In this document: positions 47,699 to 56,755 of the stretch, one piece after another | Layout: every line of letters begins with the position of its first letter | Numbering within the stretch: the first letter of the stretch is position 1 | Assembly: GCA_945878375.1 (NCBI GenBank) | Contig: CAMDWG010000004.1 | Span: forward strand, 155,694-219,693 | Direction of reading: 5' to 3' | Source of the DNA: Roseomonas mucosa | Lineage (GTDB): Bacteria; Pseudomonadota; Alphaproteobacteria; Acetobacterales; Acetobacteraceae | DNA: 64,000 bases | Made by a program: the position numbers and the translations under genes | The notes under the pieces: generated by a model | The model's database searches: none | Told to the model about the DNA's origin: nothing | The model's input: the letters and a program-made list of their open reading frames with translations, nothing else

Positions 47699-48649
47699 CT
47701 ACTCGGCGGCCTGGGTCAGCGGCGCCGCTTCCGCCGCTTGGGCCAGGCGCTTCTCCTGCGCCGCCGTCAGCCGCAGCATCTTGCGGATGTCGAGGTCGCT
47801 GACGCCGAGCGCCGTCTCGCTCCAGATCTCGACGATATCGCGCAGCTCGGCGAGGGTGACGGGATTGGCGCGGCGCCGCGCGCGGAAGACGGCCTGCAGC
47901 GCGTTGTGCTTGCGGTCGTTCCGGTCGATGTAGTCCCGCACGGCGGCTTCGCCCTTGCCATCCTCGGCCAGCACGTCCACGAGGCCGAGCGTGTGCAACT
48001 CCTCGGCGCTGTAGAGACGGCCGGAGGTGATCATGCGCTCCGCCTGCACCGGCCCGATGCGGCGCGACAGGAAGGAATAGGCGCCCATCCCGGGGAACAG
48101 GTTGAACAGGATCTCCGGCAGGCCGAACTTCGCGCTCCGCTCCGCCACGATCACGTCGAAGGCCAGCGCGCATTCGAAGCCCCCGCCCAGCGCATCGCCC
48201 TGGACCAGCGCGATCGTCACCGCCGGGGCCTGGAAGGCTTCCGAATTGCCGTGGATCGCCTCGACGCAGAGATGCCCGTAGCGCCGCAGCGCGTTGAGGT
48301 CGCGGGCGCGGATCTTCTCGGCGAAATGGGACAGGTCGCCACCGAGGTTGAAGATGCCGGGGATACGGCTGCCCATCACGTACCAGCGCGCCGGCAGCGG
48401 CGCGCCAGGGCCACGGGCCGGCGCCAGCGCGCCGCGCAGCAGCGCCTGCTGCGCCAGGATGTCCGACAGCAGGTCGATGGTGAAGCAGGGCTTCGGCCCC
48501 GGGCGCATCCAGGCCCAGAAGGCGGCGCTGCCCCGGTCCAGATGCGTCTCGAGCGTATCATAGCGCGCGGTGGCGAGATCGGCGGCAGGGTCGCCGAAGG
48601 ACCGCGCGGTTGCGTCGCGATCGGGGATGGGAAGGGGTAGGTGGGTCAT
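47699..48649 (-). CDS. rpfF: RpfF-like DSF synthase (crotonase fold)
   Basis: A 316-residue crotonase-fold protein. The RpfF-specific blocks are present: FNLGGDLSHFAEKI (100-113), GDALGGGFE with Glu159, and FGLPEILFNLFPGMGAYSFLS with Glu179. The two glutamates are 20 residues apart, the same spacing as the catalytic pair Glu141/Glu161 of Xanthomonas RpfF. The enzyme makes cis-2-unsaturated fatty acids (DSF family) from acyl-ACP by dehydration and thioesterase action. ATG 48649 follows GGAG by 7 nt. It is convergent with rpfC, as in xanthomonads. Confidence 0.9.
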   Translation of the reverse strand: MTHLPLPIPDRDATARSFGDPAADLATARYDTLETHLDRGSAAFWAWMRPGPKPCFTIDLLSDILAQQALLRGALAPARGPGAPLPARWYVMGSRIPGIFNLGGDLSHFAEKIRARDLNALRRYGHLCVEAIHGNSEAFQAPAVTIALVQGDALGGGFECALAFDVIVAERSAKFGLPEILFNLFPGMGAYSFLSRRIGPVQAERMITSGRLYSAEELHTLGLVDVLAEDGKGEAAVRDYIDRNDRKHNALQAVFRARRRANPVTLAELRDIVEIWSETALGVSDLDIRKMLRLTAAQEKRLAQAAEAAPLTQAAE

Positions 48650-48852
48650 GTGTCCGCTCCATGGCTTGCAATCGCCAACCCGCGGCAGAAACGAAGGTCG
48701 CCCCAACCGCGCGAAGGGTGGCCCCGGATCTTAATGCACAACCAAAGGGCGTGTGCGGAATAAACCACTCAACCTCATAAAGTGCCCTGCCTCATGCCGT
48801 GGGGCTCGGGCCACGCAGGGTGCGTCTGAGGCACGCCACGCCAATCCGAGAT

Positions 48853-48864
48853 CCTGGATCCAGG
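48853..48864. promoter_or_regulatory. 12-bp palindrome upstream of rpfF
   Basis: CCTGGATCCAGG is a perfect dyad about 205 bp upstream of the rpfF start. It could be a regulator binding site for DSF synthase expression; there is no further evidence. Confidence 0.35.
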
Positions 48865-48953
48865 TCGAGCGTCTCGTGCGCATTCACCGCCTCAATAGAC
48901 GCGCCTGATTCAGCCCCGAAAGTCCGTGTCTACACCAAACATGCGTGAGAAGC

Positions 48954-48993
48954 GGAGCGTCTTCACCGCAGTCATACGCGGCGAAGACGCTCC
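48954..48993 (-). terminator. strong hairpin after the lyase-cupin genes
   Basis: GGAGCGTCTTC (48954-48964) pairs with GAAGACGCTCC (48983-48993), 11 bp without mismatch, and an inner CCGC/GCGG pair (48966-48969 with 48978-48981) extends the stem. It stands 61 bp downstream of the cupin stop in the minus direction and is the likely terminator of that operon. Confidence 0.65.
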
Positions 48994-49054
48994 TTGTTCG
49001 TGTCAGATCGCATGTTACGATGCGCCCGAAGTTGAGGCGGAACTTGGAGAAACC

Positions 49055-49369
49055 CTAACCCGGCAGGTGCTTCAGCTCGACCTCGACGAAGGCGAGCGGG
49101 GTTTTGCCGGCATTGACCACATTGTGCTCCACCCCCGCCGCGCGGGCATAGCTGACGCCGGCCTTGAGTTCGGCGGTCATGGTCTGCCCGCCCGGCAGTT
49201 CGAGCAGCAGCGTGCCGTCATGCACCGGCACGACCACATAGGCCATGCCGTGCCGGTGCCAGCCGGTCTCCGCGCCGGGATCGAAATCCCAGCGCGTGAC
49301 GCGGAGGTGGGCGTCATCCAGTTGCAGCGTGGCGACGGCAGGCGCCCGGCAGCGCAGCGGCTCGTTCAC
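49055..49369 (-). CDS. small cupin protein
   Basis: A 104-residue single cupin domain. GAETGWHRHGMAYVVVPVHDG carries the first metal motif (G-x5-HxH-x4-E-like, here with Tyr/Val in place of Glu), and GVEHNVVNAG the second, with its His. The start is GTG 49369 in a GTGA overlap with the stop of the lyase gene; the longer frame upstream lies inside that gene. Cupins of this size bind a metal and may isomerise or oxidise small acids. Its coupling to a DapA-family lyase suggests a shared sugar-acid or keto-acid pathway. Confidence 0.82.
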   Translation of the reverse strand: MNEPLRCRAPAVATLQLDDAHLRVTRWDFDPGAETGWHRHGMAYVVVPVHDGTLLLELPGGQTMTAELKAGVSYARAAGVEHNVVNAGKTPLAFVEVELKHLPG

Positions 49370-50304
49370 TCGGCCGCCGCCTTCAGCCCGAGACCCGGCA
49401 GCGGCAGCGCGCCGGCAGCCTGCATCGCGTCCCACGCCTTCTGGCCCTGCTCGCCCGCCAGCGGCAGGTGCGGCGGGCGGATGACGCGCCAGCCATCATG
49501 CCCCGTGCTGCGCGCGATGATCTCCCGCAGGCCGGGGATCAGCGGCACGGCGGTCGCGGCCTTGCGGGTCGCGTTCAGCACCGCCTGCGCGGCATCGGCC
49601 TCCGCACCCGTGCGGTGGCGATAGACGATCTGGCCGAAGCGGGCATTCACATTCGACGCCGCCGTGATGCAGCCCGCGCCGCCATCGGCCAGGATACGCT
49701 GCACGAATTCGTCGGAGCCCGAATAGACCTCGAACCCGTCCTTCGCGAAATGGTCGATCATCGCCTTCATGTTGCCGTAGTCGCCGGAGCTGTCCTTCAC
49801 GCCCTTGATCACGCCAGGGAAGGCCTTCAGCAGCCGCCCGATCAAATCCAGGCTGAAGGGCACCGCCGATTGCTGCGGGAAGTGATAGAGATAGATCGCG
49901 ATCCCGCCGCCGACACGGTTCACCACCTCGGAGAACCAGGCGAAGAGCCCGTCATCGGACGGGTTCTTGTAGTAGAAGGGCGGTAGCACCAGCACGCCGC
50001 GGCAGCCCTGCGCCTTCGCGTGCTTTGTCAGTTCCACCGTATCGGTCAGGCTGGCGCAGCCGGTGCCCGGCATCAGCGACGTGGCGGCCACGCCGCGCGC
50101 CAGCACCCCTTCCAGGATCTGCTTGCGTTCGTCGAAGCCGAAGCTGTTCGCCTCCCCCGTCGTGCCGAGGATGCCGAGGCCGTTGCACCCATTCGCCAGC
50201 AGCCACTTGCAATGGGCGGCGAAGCGGTCGAGGTCCGGCGCGAAATCCGGCGTCATCGCGGTCAGGGCGGCGGCGTTGATGCCGCCGAACAGCGCGTTCT
50301 TCAT
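49366..50304 (-). CDS. DapA-family class I aldolase (dihydrodipicolinate synthase-like)
   Basis: A 312-residue TIM-barrel lyase. [15 protein letters not shown] (residues 48-62) is the 2-oxo-acid binding loop, Tyr in YLYHFPQQ is the catalytic tyrosine, and the Schiff-base Lys is in the [10 protein letters not shown] block. The family includes dihydrodipicolinate synthase, N-acetylneuraminate lyase and 2-keto-3-deoxy sugar-acid aldolases. Coupling to a cupin points to catabolism rather than lysine synthesis, but this is not proven. It overlaps the YcgN-like gene by 4 bp. Confidence 0.88.
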   Translation of the reverse strand: MKNALFGGINAAALTAMTPDFAPDLDRFAAHCKWLLANGCNGLGILGTTGEANSFGFDERKQILEGVLARGVAATSLMPGTGCASLTDTVELTKHAKAQGCRGVLVLPPFYYKNPSDDGLFAWFSEVVNRVGGGIAIYLYHFPQQSAVPFSLDLIGRLLKAFPGVIKGVKDSSGDYGNMKAMIDHFAKDGFEVYSGSDEFVQRILADGGAGCITAASNVNARFGQIVYRHRTGAEADAAQAVLNATRKAATAVPLIPGLREIIARSTGHDGWRVIRPPHLPLAGEQGQKAWDAMQAAGALPLPGLGLKAAAE

Positions 50305-50843
50305 CGGGTGAGTGTCCTCTTCTCAAGGTCTTCGGGCTTCGCGCCCGGCCGCGCGGCGCGCGGGATGCGCCCCGGCCAGGGCACGACATGATCTTCCAGC
50401 GCGCCGGCATCACGTTCCCGGATCGCCTTGCCGCGCACCGAGATGCCCGCCTTCACCACCGTCGCGGGATCGCCCGAGACCAGCGGATGCCACCAGGGCA
50501 GGTCCTGTCCTTCGCCCAGCAGGCGATAGGCACAGCTTGGCGGCAGCCAGTCGATCCCGGCCACGCGCTTCGGCGTCAGCTTCACGCAATCGGGCACGCG
50601 CGCCTTGCGGTTGGCGTAGTCGCCACACCGGCAGGTGTCGAGGTCCAGCAGCCGGCAGGCCACATTGGTCCAGGCCAGTTCGTCCGTATCCTCGTCGCGC
50701 AGCTTGTGCAGGCAGCAGCGGCCGCAGCCGTCGCACAGCGATTCCCATTCGGCGCGGGTCATCTCGCCGAGGGTCTTGGTGCGCCAGAAGGGTTCGGCCG
50801 CCTGCATCGCCCGTTCTGTAGAACCGCCGCGCAGCGCTGTCAC
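50301..50843 (-). CDS. YcgN-family cysteine-cluster protein (UPF0260)
   Basis: A 180-residue protein with the family cysteine pattern [12 protein letters not shown], followed by NVACRLLD and [17 protein letters not shown], which suggests an Fe-S or zinc cluster. [11 protein letters not shown] and [11 protein letters not shown] are YcgN signatures. A start at M13 (50807, MQAAEPFWR) is equally likely. Function unknown. It lies in a run of 4-bp-overlapping genes with the lyase and the HD protein. Confidence 0.88.
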   Translation of the reverse strand: MTALRGGSTERAMQAAEPFWRTKTLGEMTRAEWESLCDGCGRCCLHKLRDEDTDELAWTNVACRLLDLDTCRCGDYANRKARVPDCVKLTPKRVAGIDWLPPSCAYRLLGEGQDLPWWHPLVSGDPATVVKAGISVRGKAIRERDAGALEDHVVPWPGRIPRAARPGAKPEDLEKRTLTR

Positions 50844-51451
50844 GCAAGCCGCCGCAACGCATCGAGGAAGCGCCGCGCCGCCACCTCCGGCGCCCAGGGC
50901 TCCCAGGGGGTGCCGCCGAACTCGGTGGCCAGCGGGTCGGCCGCCATCACGGCGGCGCGGATGCCGAGCGTGGCGCGCACCTCCGCCCGCGACCAGCCGG
51001 CGACATGCACGGCCTCGGCCGCCGCCATGGCGATGTCGAGCTTCTTGTGCCGCCGCCTCTCCTCCTCCTCCCAGGCCGGCAGGGCGTAGCGGGTGGCGAC
51101 CACGGCCGAAAGGCGCTGCTGCAAGGCGAGGAACCCCGCGCCCAGGAAGGGCTTGAGCGGGGAGATGCAGTCGAAATTCGTCAGCCCTTCCTCCGCATCA
51201 TGCAGCAATTCCCGCCGTAGCCCGATGCGGGTCGCGGCAGGCCGCGCGGCGCGGCGTAGCGCGAGGACCGCCAGCGAATGCTGCGCGACCGAAAGCGGCG
51301 CCGGCCACACCGAATGCCCGCCCCAGCGGAAGGTGCGCGACAGGCCGATGGCCAGATCCTCATCCGTCCAGTCGAAGGGCGTCGGCGCCAGCAGGTCGAG
51401 CCGCCGGCCCGAAGGCAGCCTCACCCAGGCCCTTGCATCCGTCCCGTCCAT
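50840..51451 (-). CDS. HD-domain phosphohydrolase (YfbR-like)
   Basis: A 203-residue protein. [10 protein letters not shown] (first His, residues 54-63) and LLHDAEEGL (HD pair near 84-92) give the metal-binding HD motif, and the last Asp lies in the helix beginning [12 protein letters not shown]. This build matches YfbR-like 5'-deoxynucleotidases and related hydrolases. The substrate is not certain. It overlaps the YcgN-like gene by 4 bp. Confidence 0.82.
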   Translation of the reverse strand: MDGTDARAWVRLPSGRRLDLLAPTPFDWTDEDLAIGLSRTFRWGGHSVWPAPLSVAQHSLAVLALRRAARPAATRIGLRRELLHDAEEGLTNFDCISPLKPFLGAGFLALQQRLSAVVATRYALPAWEEEERRRHKKLDIAMAAAEAVHVAGWSRAEVRATLGIRAAVMAADPLATEFGGTPWEPWAPEVAARRFLDALRRLA

Positions 51452-51539
51452 CCACGCTCCTCGGCAGGGGGCGTGAAACTAGGCCCTTTGGCGCGGAGGA
51501 AAAGCCCGGCGGGGCTGGCCCATCGCGTTCCCGCTTGGT

Positions 51540-52862
51540 TCACGCGCGTCCATCGGACCGCGCCGCCAACGCCGCCCGCAACAGGATGTAGTGCGGCAGC
51601 AGCGGCGCCTTGAAGGTGTAGAGGTCAGGCTCCGCCGGGCTGCAGGGGCGCAGCGCGCCGCCCTCCACCATCCGCCGCCACAGCGCGGCATGGCGGGCCT
51701 GGGCAGGATCGCACCCGGCCGGGTCGCCGATGTGATGCGCGGCGGAAATCCGGCCCAGGCGGTCGAGCGGCCCGCTGGCAACCGCGCGCAGCAGCGCCTC
51801 CATCCCCTGGTCGCGGCCGCCGCGCGTCAGCGCCTCATACTCGCCGCCCAGATGCGGCTCCATCTCCGCCAGCACCGCCGGGATGGCGGCCTCGAGGTCG
51901 GCTTCGGCCACCTCCGCCGCGCCGCGCCGCATCGCGGCTTGCGTGGTCCGCAGCGCGAGAAGCTGCGCGACATAGGGCACGCCGCGGGCCAGCGCGACGA
52001 TCCAGCCGCGCGCGACCATGCCGAAGGGCAACCCCGTCTCCCGCGCGCCGAGGTCGAGAATGCCGAGGATCTCCTCATCGCCCATCAGCGGCAGCGGCAC
52101 GCCGACCACATTGCGCTGGATCGAGGGGTGCCGGCCCAGAAGCTGTTCGAGGTTCTCGGACACGCCGACGATGAGGAAGGACAGCGCTGCGGCGCGGTCC
52201 GAGACCTGCTTGATCGTGTCCGCCAGCCGCGTGCGCGTGGCTTCATCCACCACCCGGTCGAATTCATCGACCAGCAGGATCAGATGCGGCGCGTTCAGCC
52301 GACGCGGCAGCAGCGCGATGTCCCGCGGCTCCAGCCGCCCGGGCGGCAGCGCGGCCTCGCAGCCCTCCGTCTCGCCCTGGGCTGCGACCGGCATGGCCAG
52401 CAGCGCGTGCGGCAGGTCGCGCGCCAGGCCGCGCATGATCGCGTCGAAATCGCTCTCCGCCGAGCAGCTGTAGCGGGCGAAGATGTAGCCGTCGCTCCGC
52501 CCCGCCTCCGCGACGAGGTTGACGAGGGAGGTCTTGCCCCGCCCGCGCTCGCCATACAGGACGACATGCACCCTCTCATCGCCGATGGCGCGCAGGATGC
52601 GGGCGAGTTCCGCCTGGCGGCCGACGAAATGCCGGGCGCCGCGCTGCGGGCGGCTGGGGGCGAAGGCGCGCCGCAGGGCCAGGCTCCGCGCTTCCTCATC
52701 CCCCGGCGCTTGCGGCAGCGTGGCTTGCGGTTCGGCAGCGGCGCGCGGCGACACGGGGCGCGGCCCCCTTCGCGGCAGCAGAAGCGCGGCCAGGCGTTCG
52801 ATCACGCCGCCACGCGTCCGGCCGGGGTCCACGGTGCCGGCTTCATCGCCGCTGCGCCCCAC
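51540..52862 (-). CDS. AAA ATPase associated with the exopolysaccharide locus
   Basis: A protein of about 440 residues. FVGRQAELARIL opens the ATPase, Walker A is GERGRGKTS, Walker B is LILLVDEFDRV, and sensor 1 is IVGVSENLEQLL, the pattern of ORC/STAND-like or ExeA-like ATPases. The GTG at 52862, 5 bp after the wzc-like stop and preceded by GAGGAAG, is taken as start; another GTG at 52805 (VIERLAALLL) is possible. The immediate link to the chain-length gene suggests a role in polysaccharide export or its control. No helix-turn-helix is seen. Confidence 0.75.
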   Translation of the reverse strand: MGRSGDEAGTVDPGRTRGGVIERLAALLLPRRGPRPVSPRAAAEPQATLPQAPGDEEARSLALRRAFAPSRPQRGARHFVGRQAELARILRAIGDERVHVVLYGERGRGKTSLVNLVAEAGRSDGYIFARYSCSAESDFDAIMRGLARDLPHALLAMPVAAQGETEGCEAALPPGRLEPRDIALLPRRLNAPHLILLVDEFDRVVDEATRTRLADTIKQVSDRAAALSFLIVGVSENLEQLLGRHPSIQRNVVGVPLPLMGDEEILGILDLGARETGLPFGMVARGWIVALARGVPYVAQLLALRTTQAAMRRGAAEVAEADLEAAIPAVLAEMEPHLGGEYEALTRGGRDQGMEALLRAVASGPLDRLGRISAAHHIGDPAGCDPAQARHAALWRRMVEGGALRPCSPAEPDLYTFKAPLLPHYILLRAALAARSDGRA

Positions 52863-52867
52863 CTTCC

Positions 52868-55021
52868 TCAGCCCGCCCTGTTCAGCACCGCCGCGACCTG
52901 GGCGGTGGAGGCAAGGCGGAGCCGGTCCACGGCATCGCGCACCGCCGCTTCCCCCGTGGCCCCCGCCGCGACGACCAGGCAAACCGCATCGGCGTGCCGC
53001 GCCAGCAGCAACGCGTCGGGGGCGGCGGCGATGGCCGGCGCATCCAGCACGATCAGCCTGTACTCCTCCGCCGCGTCGCGCAGCAGGTTCTGCAACTGGT
53101 GGCGATCGAGCAGCCGGTAGGAAGCCTCCTGCGGCTGATCGCCAAGCAGGACATGCAGTGGCGAGGCCGGGTCCTTCCCCACCGCATCGCGCCAGCCAAT
53201 GCGGCCTTCGAGAATGCGGACGAGGTTCCGACCATCGCTGGCGCCGAGCAGCGCCGCCAGAGATGGCTGGCGCAGGTCGCCTTCCAGCAGCAGCGTCTCG
53301 ATGCCGTCGAGCGCCGCCAGCCGCGCATAGGAAGCCGCCATGCCGGATGCGCCCTCGCCCTTCGTCGCGGCGACGAACAGCACCACCCGCGCCCCGCCCC
53401 GCCCGGCGAGGCGCAGCCCGTTCCGCAGCAGGCGCAGCGCCTCGGCCTCCGGCCCGTTGCGGCGCTGGGCGACGGCTTCGGCCAGGCCGCCCGCAGCTGC
53501 GCGCGGCATGGCGGCCAAGGCGGAGATGCCGATCCGTTCCTGCAGATCCTCCACCCGCGCGAAGCTGCGACGGCCGCCCACGAGCGCCAGCAGACCGCCC
53601 ATGGCAAGGCCGCCCGCGAAGCCCACCGCGCCGGTCAGCACGGGGCGCGGGCTGCTCGGCACGCCGGGCGCGACGGCGGCGCTGACGATGCGCGCGCCGG
53701 GATGCAGCTGGTGCAGGGGCCCCGGTTCGACCGCCGTGCGCTCCGCGCGCTCCAGCAGGCTGTTGTAGAGCAGCCGCCGCGCATCCGCTTCCTTCTGCAA
53801 CTCCTCCAGCTCCGCCCGCCGGCTGCCGGATTCCGTCGCGACCTCCCTCGCTTCCCCAAGCCGGCGGAGCAACTCGGCCTCGTGCCGCCGCACCGAATCG
53901 GCCTGCGCGCCGAGGGAGGCGACGACCCGGCGCGCTTCCAGCATGATCTCCGCGCGGATGGCGGCGAGTTCCAGCTCGACGCGGCGGAAATCGGGATGGC
54001 CACGGCCGAAGCGGCTGCCCATCTCGGCCGCGTTGCGCGCGGCCTCCACTTCCCGGGCGCGGAGTGCCGAGATCGTCTGCGCGCCGACCACGCTGGCAAG
54101 TTCGGTGACGCGGCCCGCCGCGGCGAGGGAGGATGCGCGCTCGAAATCGGAGTCGACCTGCGCGCGGTTCGCCTGGACCCGGGCCAGCGCGATGGCGAGT
54201 TCCTCGACCTGCTGCTGTCCGACACTGCCGGCGCGCAGCTCGATCAGGCTTTCGCGCACCCGCGTCTCCCGCACCCGGCGTTCCAGCTCATCGACATCGG
54301 CGCGGACCTCCGCAGCACGGCGGGTCAGCGCGGCATAGGCTTCCCGGTTCGTGCGGGCACGCTCATTCAGCTTGTCGTCCAGGTAGTGCCGGACCACGTC
54401 ATTGGCGACCTGCGCCGCCAGTTCGGCATCGCGCGCGGTGAAGTTGACGACGATGGCAAGGCTGCGGTTGTCATGCGTGATGGCGAGCGCATCGAGCGCG
54501 CGGGCGAGCACGCGCTGGTCCCGCTCACGCTCCGTGACCGGCTGGCCAAGGCCGAGCGCGGTGGCCAATGGCTGCGCGAAGGCCAGCAGCCGGTCCGCCA
54601 CGCCCGGCGGCCGCAGCGCGGGGTTGAATTCCGGCAGCCGATCCAGCCCGCGTTCGCGGATGATGGTCTGCATCAGCGCCGGCGATCGCAGCACCTGCAC
54701 TTCCGTCCGCACGCGCGGCAGCGGGTCCTGTGCGCTGTCCTTGCTGACCGCGCCCTGCAGTTCCGGCATCAGCCGGTCCATCTCCACCACCAGGATGGCT
54801 TCCGCCGTGTAGCGCGCGGGAAGCTGGCGCGCGCCGAGGAAGGCCGCGGCGGCGCAGGCGACGCCACACGCCAGCACGAGCCATCGCCCGCGCCACAAGG
54901 TCGCCAGCAGCTTCGCGGGATCGAGCAAGGCGCGGCGTTGCGGATCCGTGCCGCCGGCATGCGGCGCGCTGACCGGGAGGGGATGCGAAGCTGCCAGATT
55001 CTGCAAGCCGAACTCCAGCAC
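52868..55021 (-). CDS. Wzc/GumC-like polysaccharide co-polymerase with degenerate kinase domain
   Basis: A 717-residue inner-membrane protein. A Wzz domain with helix 1 near 47-66 is followed by a long periplasmic coiled coil (about 190-420) and helix 2 near 455-475 (GAVGFAGGLAMGGLLALVGG). The C-terminal part is a BY-kinase fold, but Walker A reads TKGEGASGMA with Ala in place of the catalytic Lys. The Walker A' is LLLEGDLRQPS with Glu for the first Asp, and no C-terminal tyrosine cluster exists. It probably sets chain length without tyrosine kinase activity. Confidence 0.85.
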   Translation of the reverse strand: MLEFGLQNLAASHPLPVSAPHAGGTDPQRRALLDPAKLLATLWRGRWLVLACGVACAAAAFLGARQLPARYTAEAILVVEMDRLMPELQGAVSKDSAQDPLPRVRTEVQVLRSPALMQTIIRERGLDRLPEFNPALRPPGVADRLLAFAQPLATALGLGQPVTERERDQRVLARALDALAITHDNRSLAIVVNFTARDAELAAQVANDVVRHYLDDKLNERARTNREAYAALTRRAAEVRADVDELERRVRETRVRESLIELRAGSVGQQQVEELAIALARVQANRAQVDSDFERASSLAAAGRVTELASVVGAQTISALRAREVEAARNAAEMGSRFGRGHPDFRRVELELAAIRAEIMLEARRVVASLGAQADSVRRHEAELLRRLGEAREVATESGSRRAELEELQKEADARRLLYNSLLERAERTAVEPGPLHQLHPGARIVSAAVAPGVPSSPRPVLTGAVGFAGGLAMGGLLALVGGRRSFARVEDLQERIGISALAAMPRAAAGGLAEAVAQRRNGPEAEALRLLRNGLRLAGRGGARVVLFVAATKGEGASGMAASYARLAALDGIETLLLEGDLRQPSLAALLGASDGRNLVRILEGRIGWRDAVGKDPASPLHVLLGDQPQEASYRLLDRHQLQNLLRDAAEEYRLIVLDAPAIAAAPDALLLARHADAVCLVVAAGATGEAAVRDAVDRLRLASTAQVAAVLNRAG

Positions 55022-55212
55022 CCAAGGTTGTGCGCGGCACTACGATGCCGCCCGCCCCCTCGATTTGGCCAGACGAAGGCCCGCTGGCCATAGCTCATCC
55101 CCGCGAGGCGCGGCTTTGCTCGTGAATGTGACCGCGGCCCGTGCCACCGCCGATGGAAGTTGAGCTTTCAAGCCGGGCTTCGATCCAGATCCCTCACGAT
55201 CGACACGCGGCG
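55022..55212. other. divergent promoter region wzc-like / flippase
   Basis: About 190 bp between two divergently read exopolysaccharide genes. No strong -35/-10 pair or hairpin stands out. Both promoters must lie here, so it is a natural place for joint control of the locus. Confidence 0.45.
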
Positions 55213-56736
55213 ATGCAGCGGCGTGAATCCGGAGCAGGAGATGCACCGCCGGTGAATGCACGTCGTACGCTACAGGCCGGGCTCTGGGTGGCGTTCTACC
55301 ATGGCGGGCAGGCGCTTGTGGCGATCGGCGTGCTGATCGCGCTGGCGCGCATCCTCGACCCGCATGATTTCGCCGTCGCGGCGGTGGCGTTCAGCGTGGT
55401 GTCGCTGTTCACGCCGATCGCGGAGGGGTTCTTCAACGATGTGATCCTGCAGCGCCGCGGGCTTGGCGCGGGGGATCTGTCCTCGGCCTGGATGGGCTCC
55501 ATCGCGCTTGGCGCCGTGCTGTGGCTGGCGCTGTGGGCGCTCGCGCATCCCATCGCCGCCCTCGTCGGGCTGCCGGAGGTCGCCGATCTGCTGCCCTGGA
55601 TGGCGATCACGCTGCTGATCGGCGGTTGCATGGGCGTCCCCGCCGCCTTCGCGCGCCGGCGCGGGCGCTACAAGGCGCTGGCCGCCTTCGTGGTGCCGGG
55701 GCGGCTGCTGGGCGCAGCGGTCGGGATCGGGGCGGCGCTGCTCGGCTTCGGGGCGTGGTCGGTCGTGGCGCAGCATCTGGCCTCCACCGCCTGCTACACG
55801 GTGCTGGTGTTGGCTGGGGCCGGCATCCGTCTGCGGCCGAGCCTGTTCGCAGCCGCGAGGCTGCGGGAGCTGACGCGCTTCTCCCTCGTCTCGCTGACCG
55901 ACATCCTGATCCTGCCGGCCTATTCGCGCCTGGCCACGCCACTGGTCAGCGCGCTGCTGGGCCCGGCGGCGACGGCGCATTGGAACATCGCGCTGCGGAT
56001 CGTGGAGATGCTCTATGGCATGGTCTATTCGGCGGCGGCGCATCTGACGCTGCCGATGCTGGCGCGGCGGCAGCACGACCAGGCAGCGATGCGCAGCGGC
56101 TTCATGGCCTGCACGGGTGTGGCCAGCCTGATGGTGCTGCCGGTCTTCGCCGGCATGGCGGTGACGGCGCCGGAGTTGGTACTGGTCCTGCTGGGGCCGT
56201 CTTGGCTGCCGGCGGCGCCGCTGGTCACGATTTTCTCCGTCACCGCGATCCTGCTGTTCATTCGCCAATTCGTGATCGTCGCGATCACGGCGCTCGGCCA
56301 GCCCGGCCATTCGACACGAATTTCCACGCAGGGGCTGGGGCTGGGGCTGGTGGGTCTGGCCGCGGGGGCCGCCTTCGGGTTGCCGGTGGCGGCGGCAGCG
56401 TCAGCCCTGCGCGCCCTGCCCCTCTACATACCGGGCGCCGCGCTGCTGCGGCGCGCGAGCGGGATGGGCGCGCTGGACCAGCTGCGGCCCGTGGCCCGCC
56501 CGCTGCTGGCGACGGTGCTGATGGCGCTGCCGGTCCTGGCCCTGCGCCATGCGCTGGTGGCGGCGGAGTGGTCTGCACCTGCCGTGTTGGCGGGATGCGT
56601 CGCGGCGGGCGCCATGGCCTACGCGCTGGCCGTGGCCGCGCTGGCGCGCGCGCCGCTCGCGCTGCTGCTGGGCAGCGCGGGCTTCGGCCGGCGCCGCATC
56701 GCCCCCGCGCCCGCCGAGGGCGCCAGCCTTCGATGA
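55213..56736 (+). CDS. polysaccharide flippase (Wzx/MOP family)
   Basis: A protein of about 507 residues with 12-14 helices. LQAGLWVAFYHGGQALVAIGVLIALARILDPHDFA at the start is the typical Wzx/RfbX opening, and a long run of Leu/Ala-rich helices fills the rest. Starts at 55141, 55213 and GTG 55252 are all possible; the last has AGGAG about 10 nt upstream. It would flip undecaprenyl-linked repeat units to the periplasm for the Wzy-like polymerase downstream. Confidence 0.85.
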   Translation: MQRRESGAGDAPPVNARRTLQAGLWVAFYHGGQALVAIGVLIALARILDPHDFAVAAVAFSVVSLFTPIAEGFFNDVILQRRGLGAGDLSSAWMGSIALGAVLWLALWALAHPIAALVGLPEVADLLPWMAITLLIGGCMGVPAAFARRRGRYKALAAFVVPGRLLGAAVGIGAALLGFGAWSVVAQHLASTACYTVLVLAGAGIRLRPSLFAAARLRELTRFSLVSLTDILILPAYSRLATPLVSALLGPAATAHWNIALRIVEMLYGMVYSAAAHLTLPMLARRQHDQAAMRSGFMACTGVASLMVLPVFAGMAVTAPELVLVLLGPSWLPAAPLVTIFSVTAILLFIRQFVIVAITALGQPGHSTRISTQGLGLGLVGLAAGAAFGLPVAAAASALRALPLYIPGAALLRRASGMGALDQLRPVARPLLATVLMALPVLALRHALVAAEWSAPAVLAGCVAAGAMAYALAVAALARAPLALLLGSAGFGRRRIAPAPAEGASLR

Positions 56737-56755
56737 CCCATCCCCGACACCGCCC

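Larger units (their letters stand above)
48650..49054. other. 405-bp non-coding region upstream of rpfF
   Basis: No gene is supported here; a plus-strand open frame from 48926 is antisense to the cupin and lyase genes. The stretch is less GC-rich than its surroundings. It contains the rpfF promoter region, a 12-bp perfect palindrome at 48853, the nested pair CCCTGC/GCAGGG with CGTGG/CCACG inside (about 48784-48820), and a strong hairpin at 48954-48993 that probably ends the lyase-cupin transcript. Confidence 0.6.

Noticed and set aside
48926..49624. Plus-strand open frame upstream of rpfF
   Set aside because: It runs antisense through the cupin and DapA-family genes, which have clear motifs, and has no recognisable domain itself.
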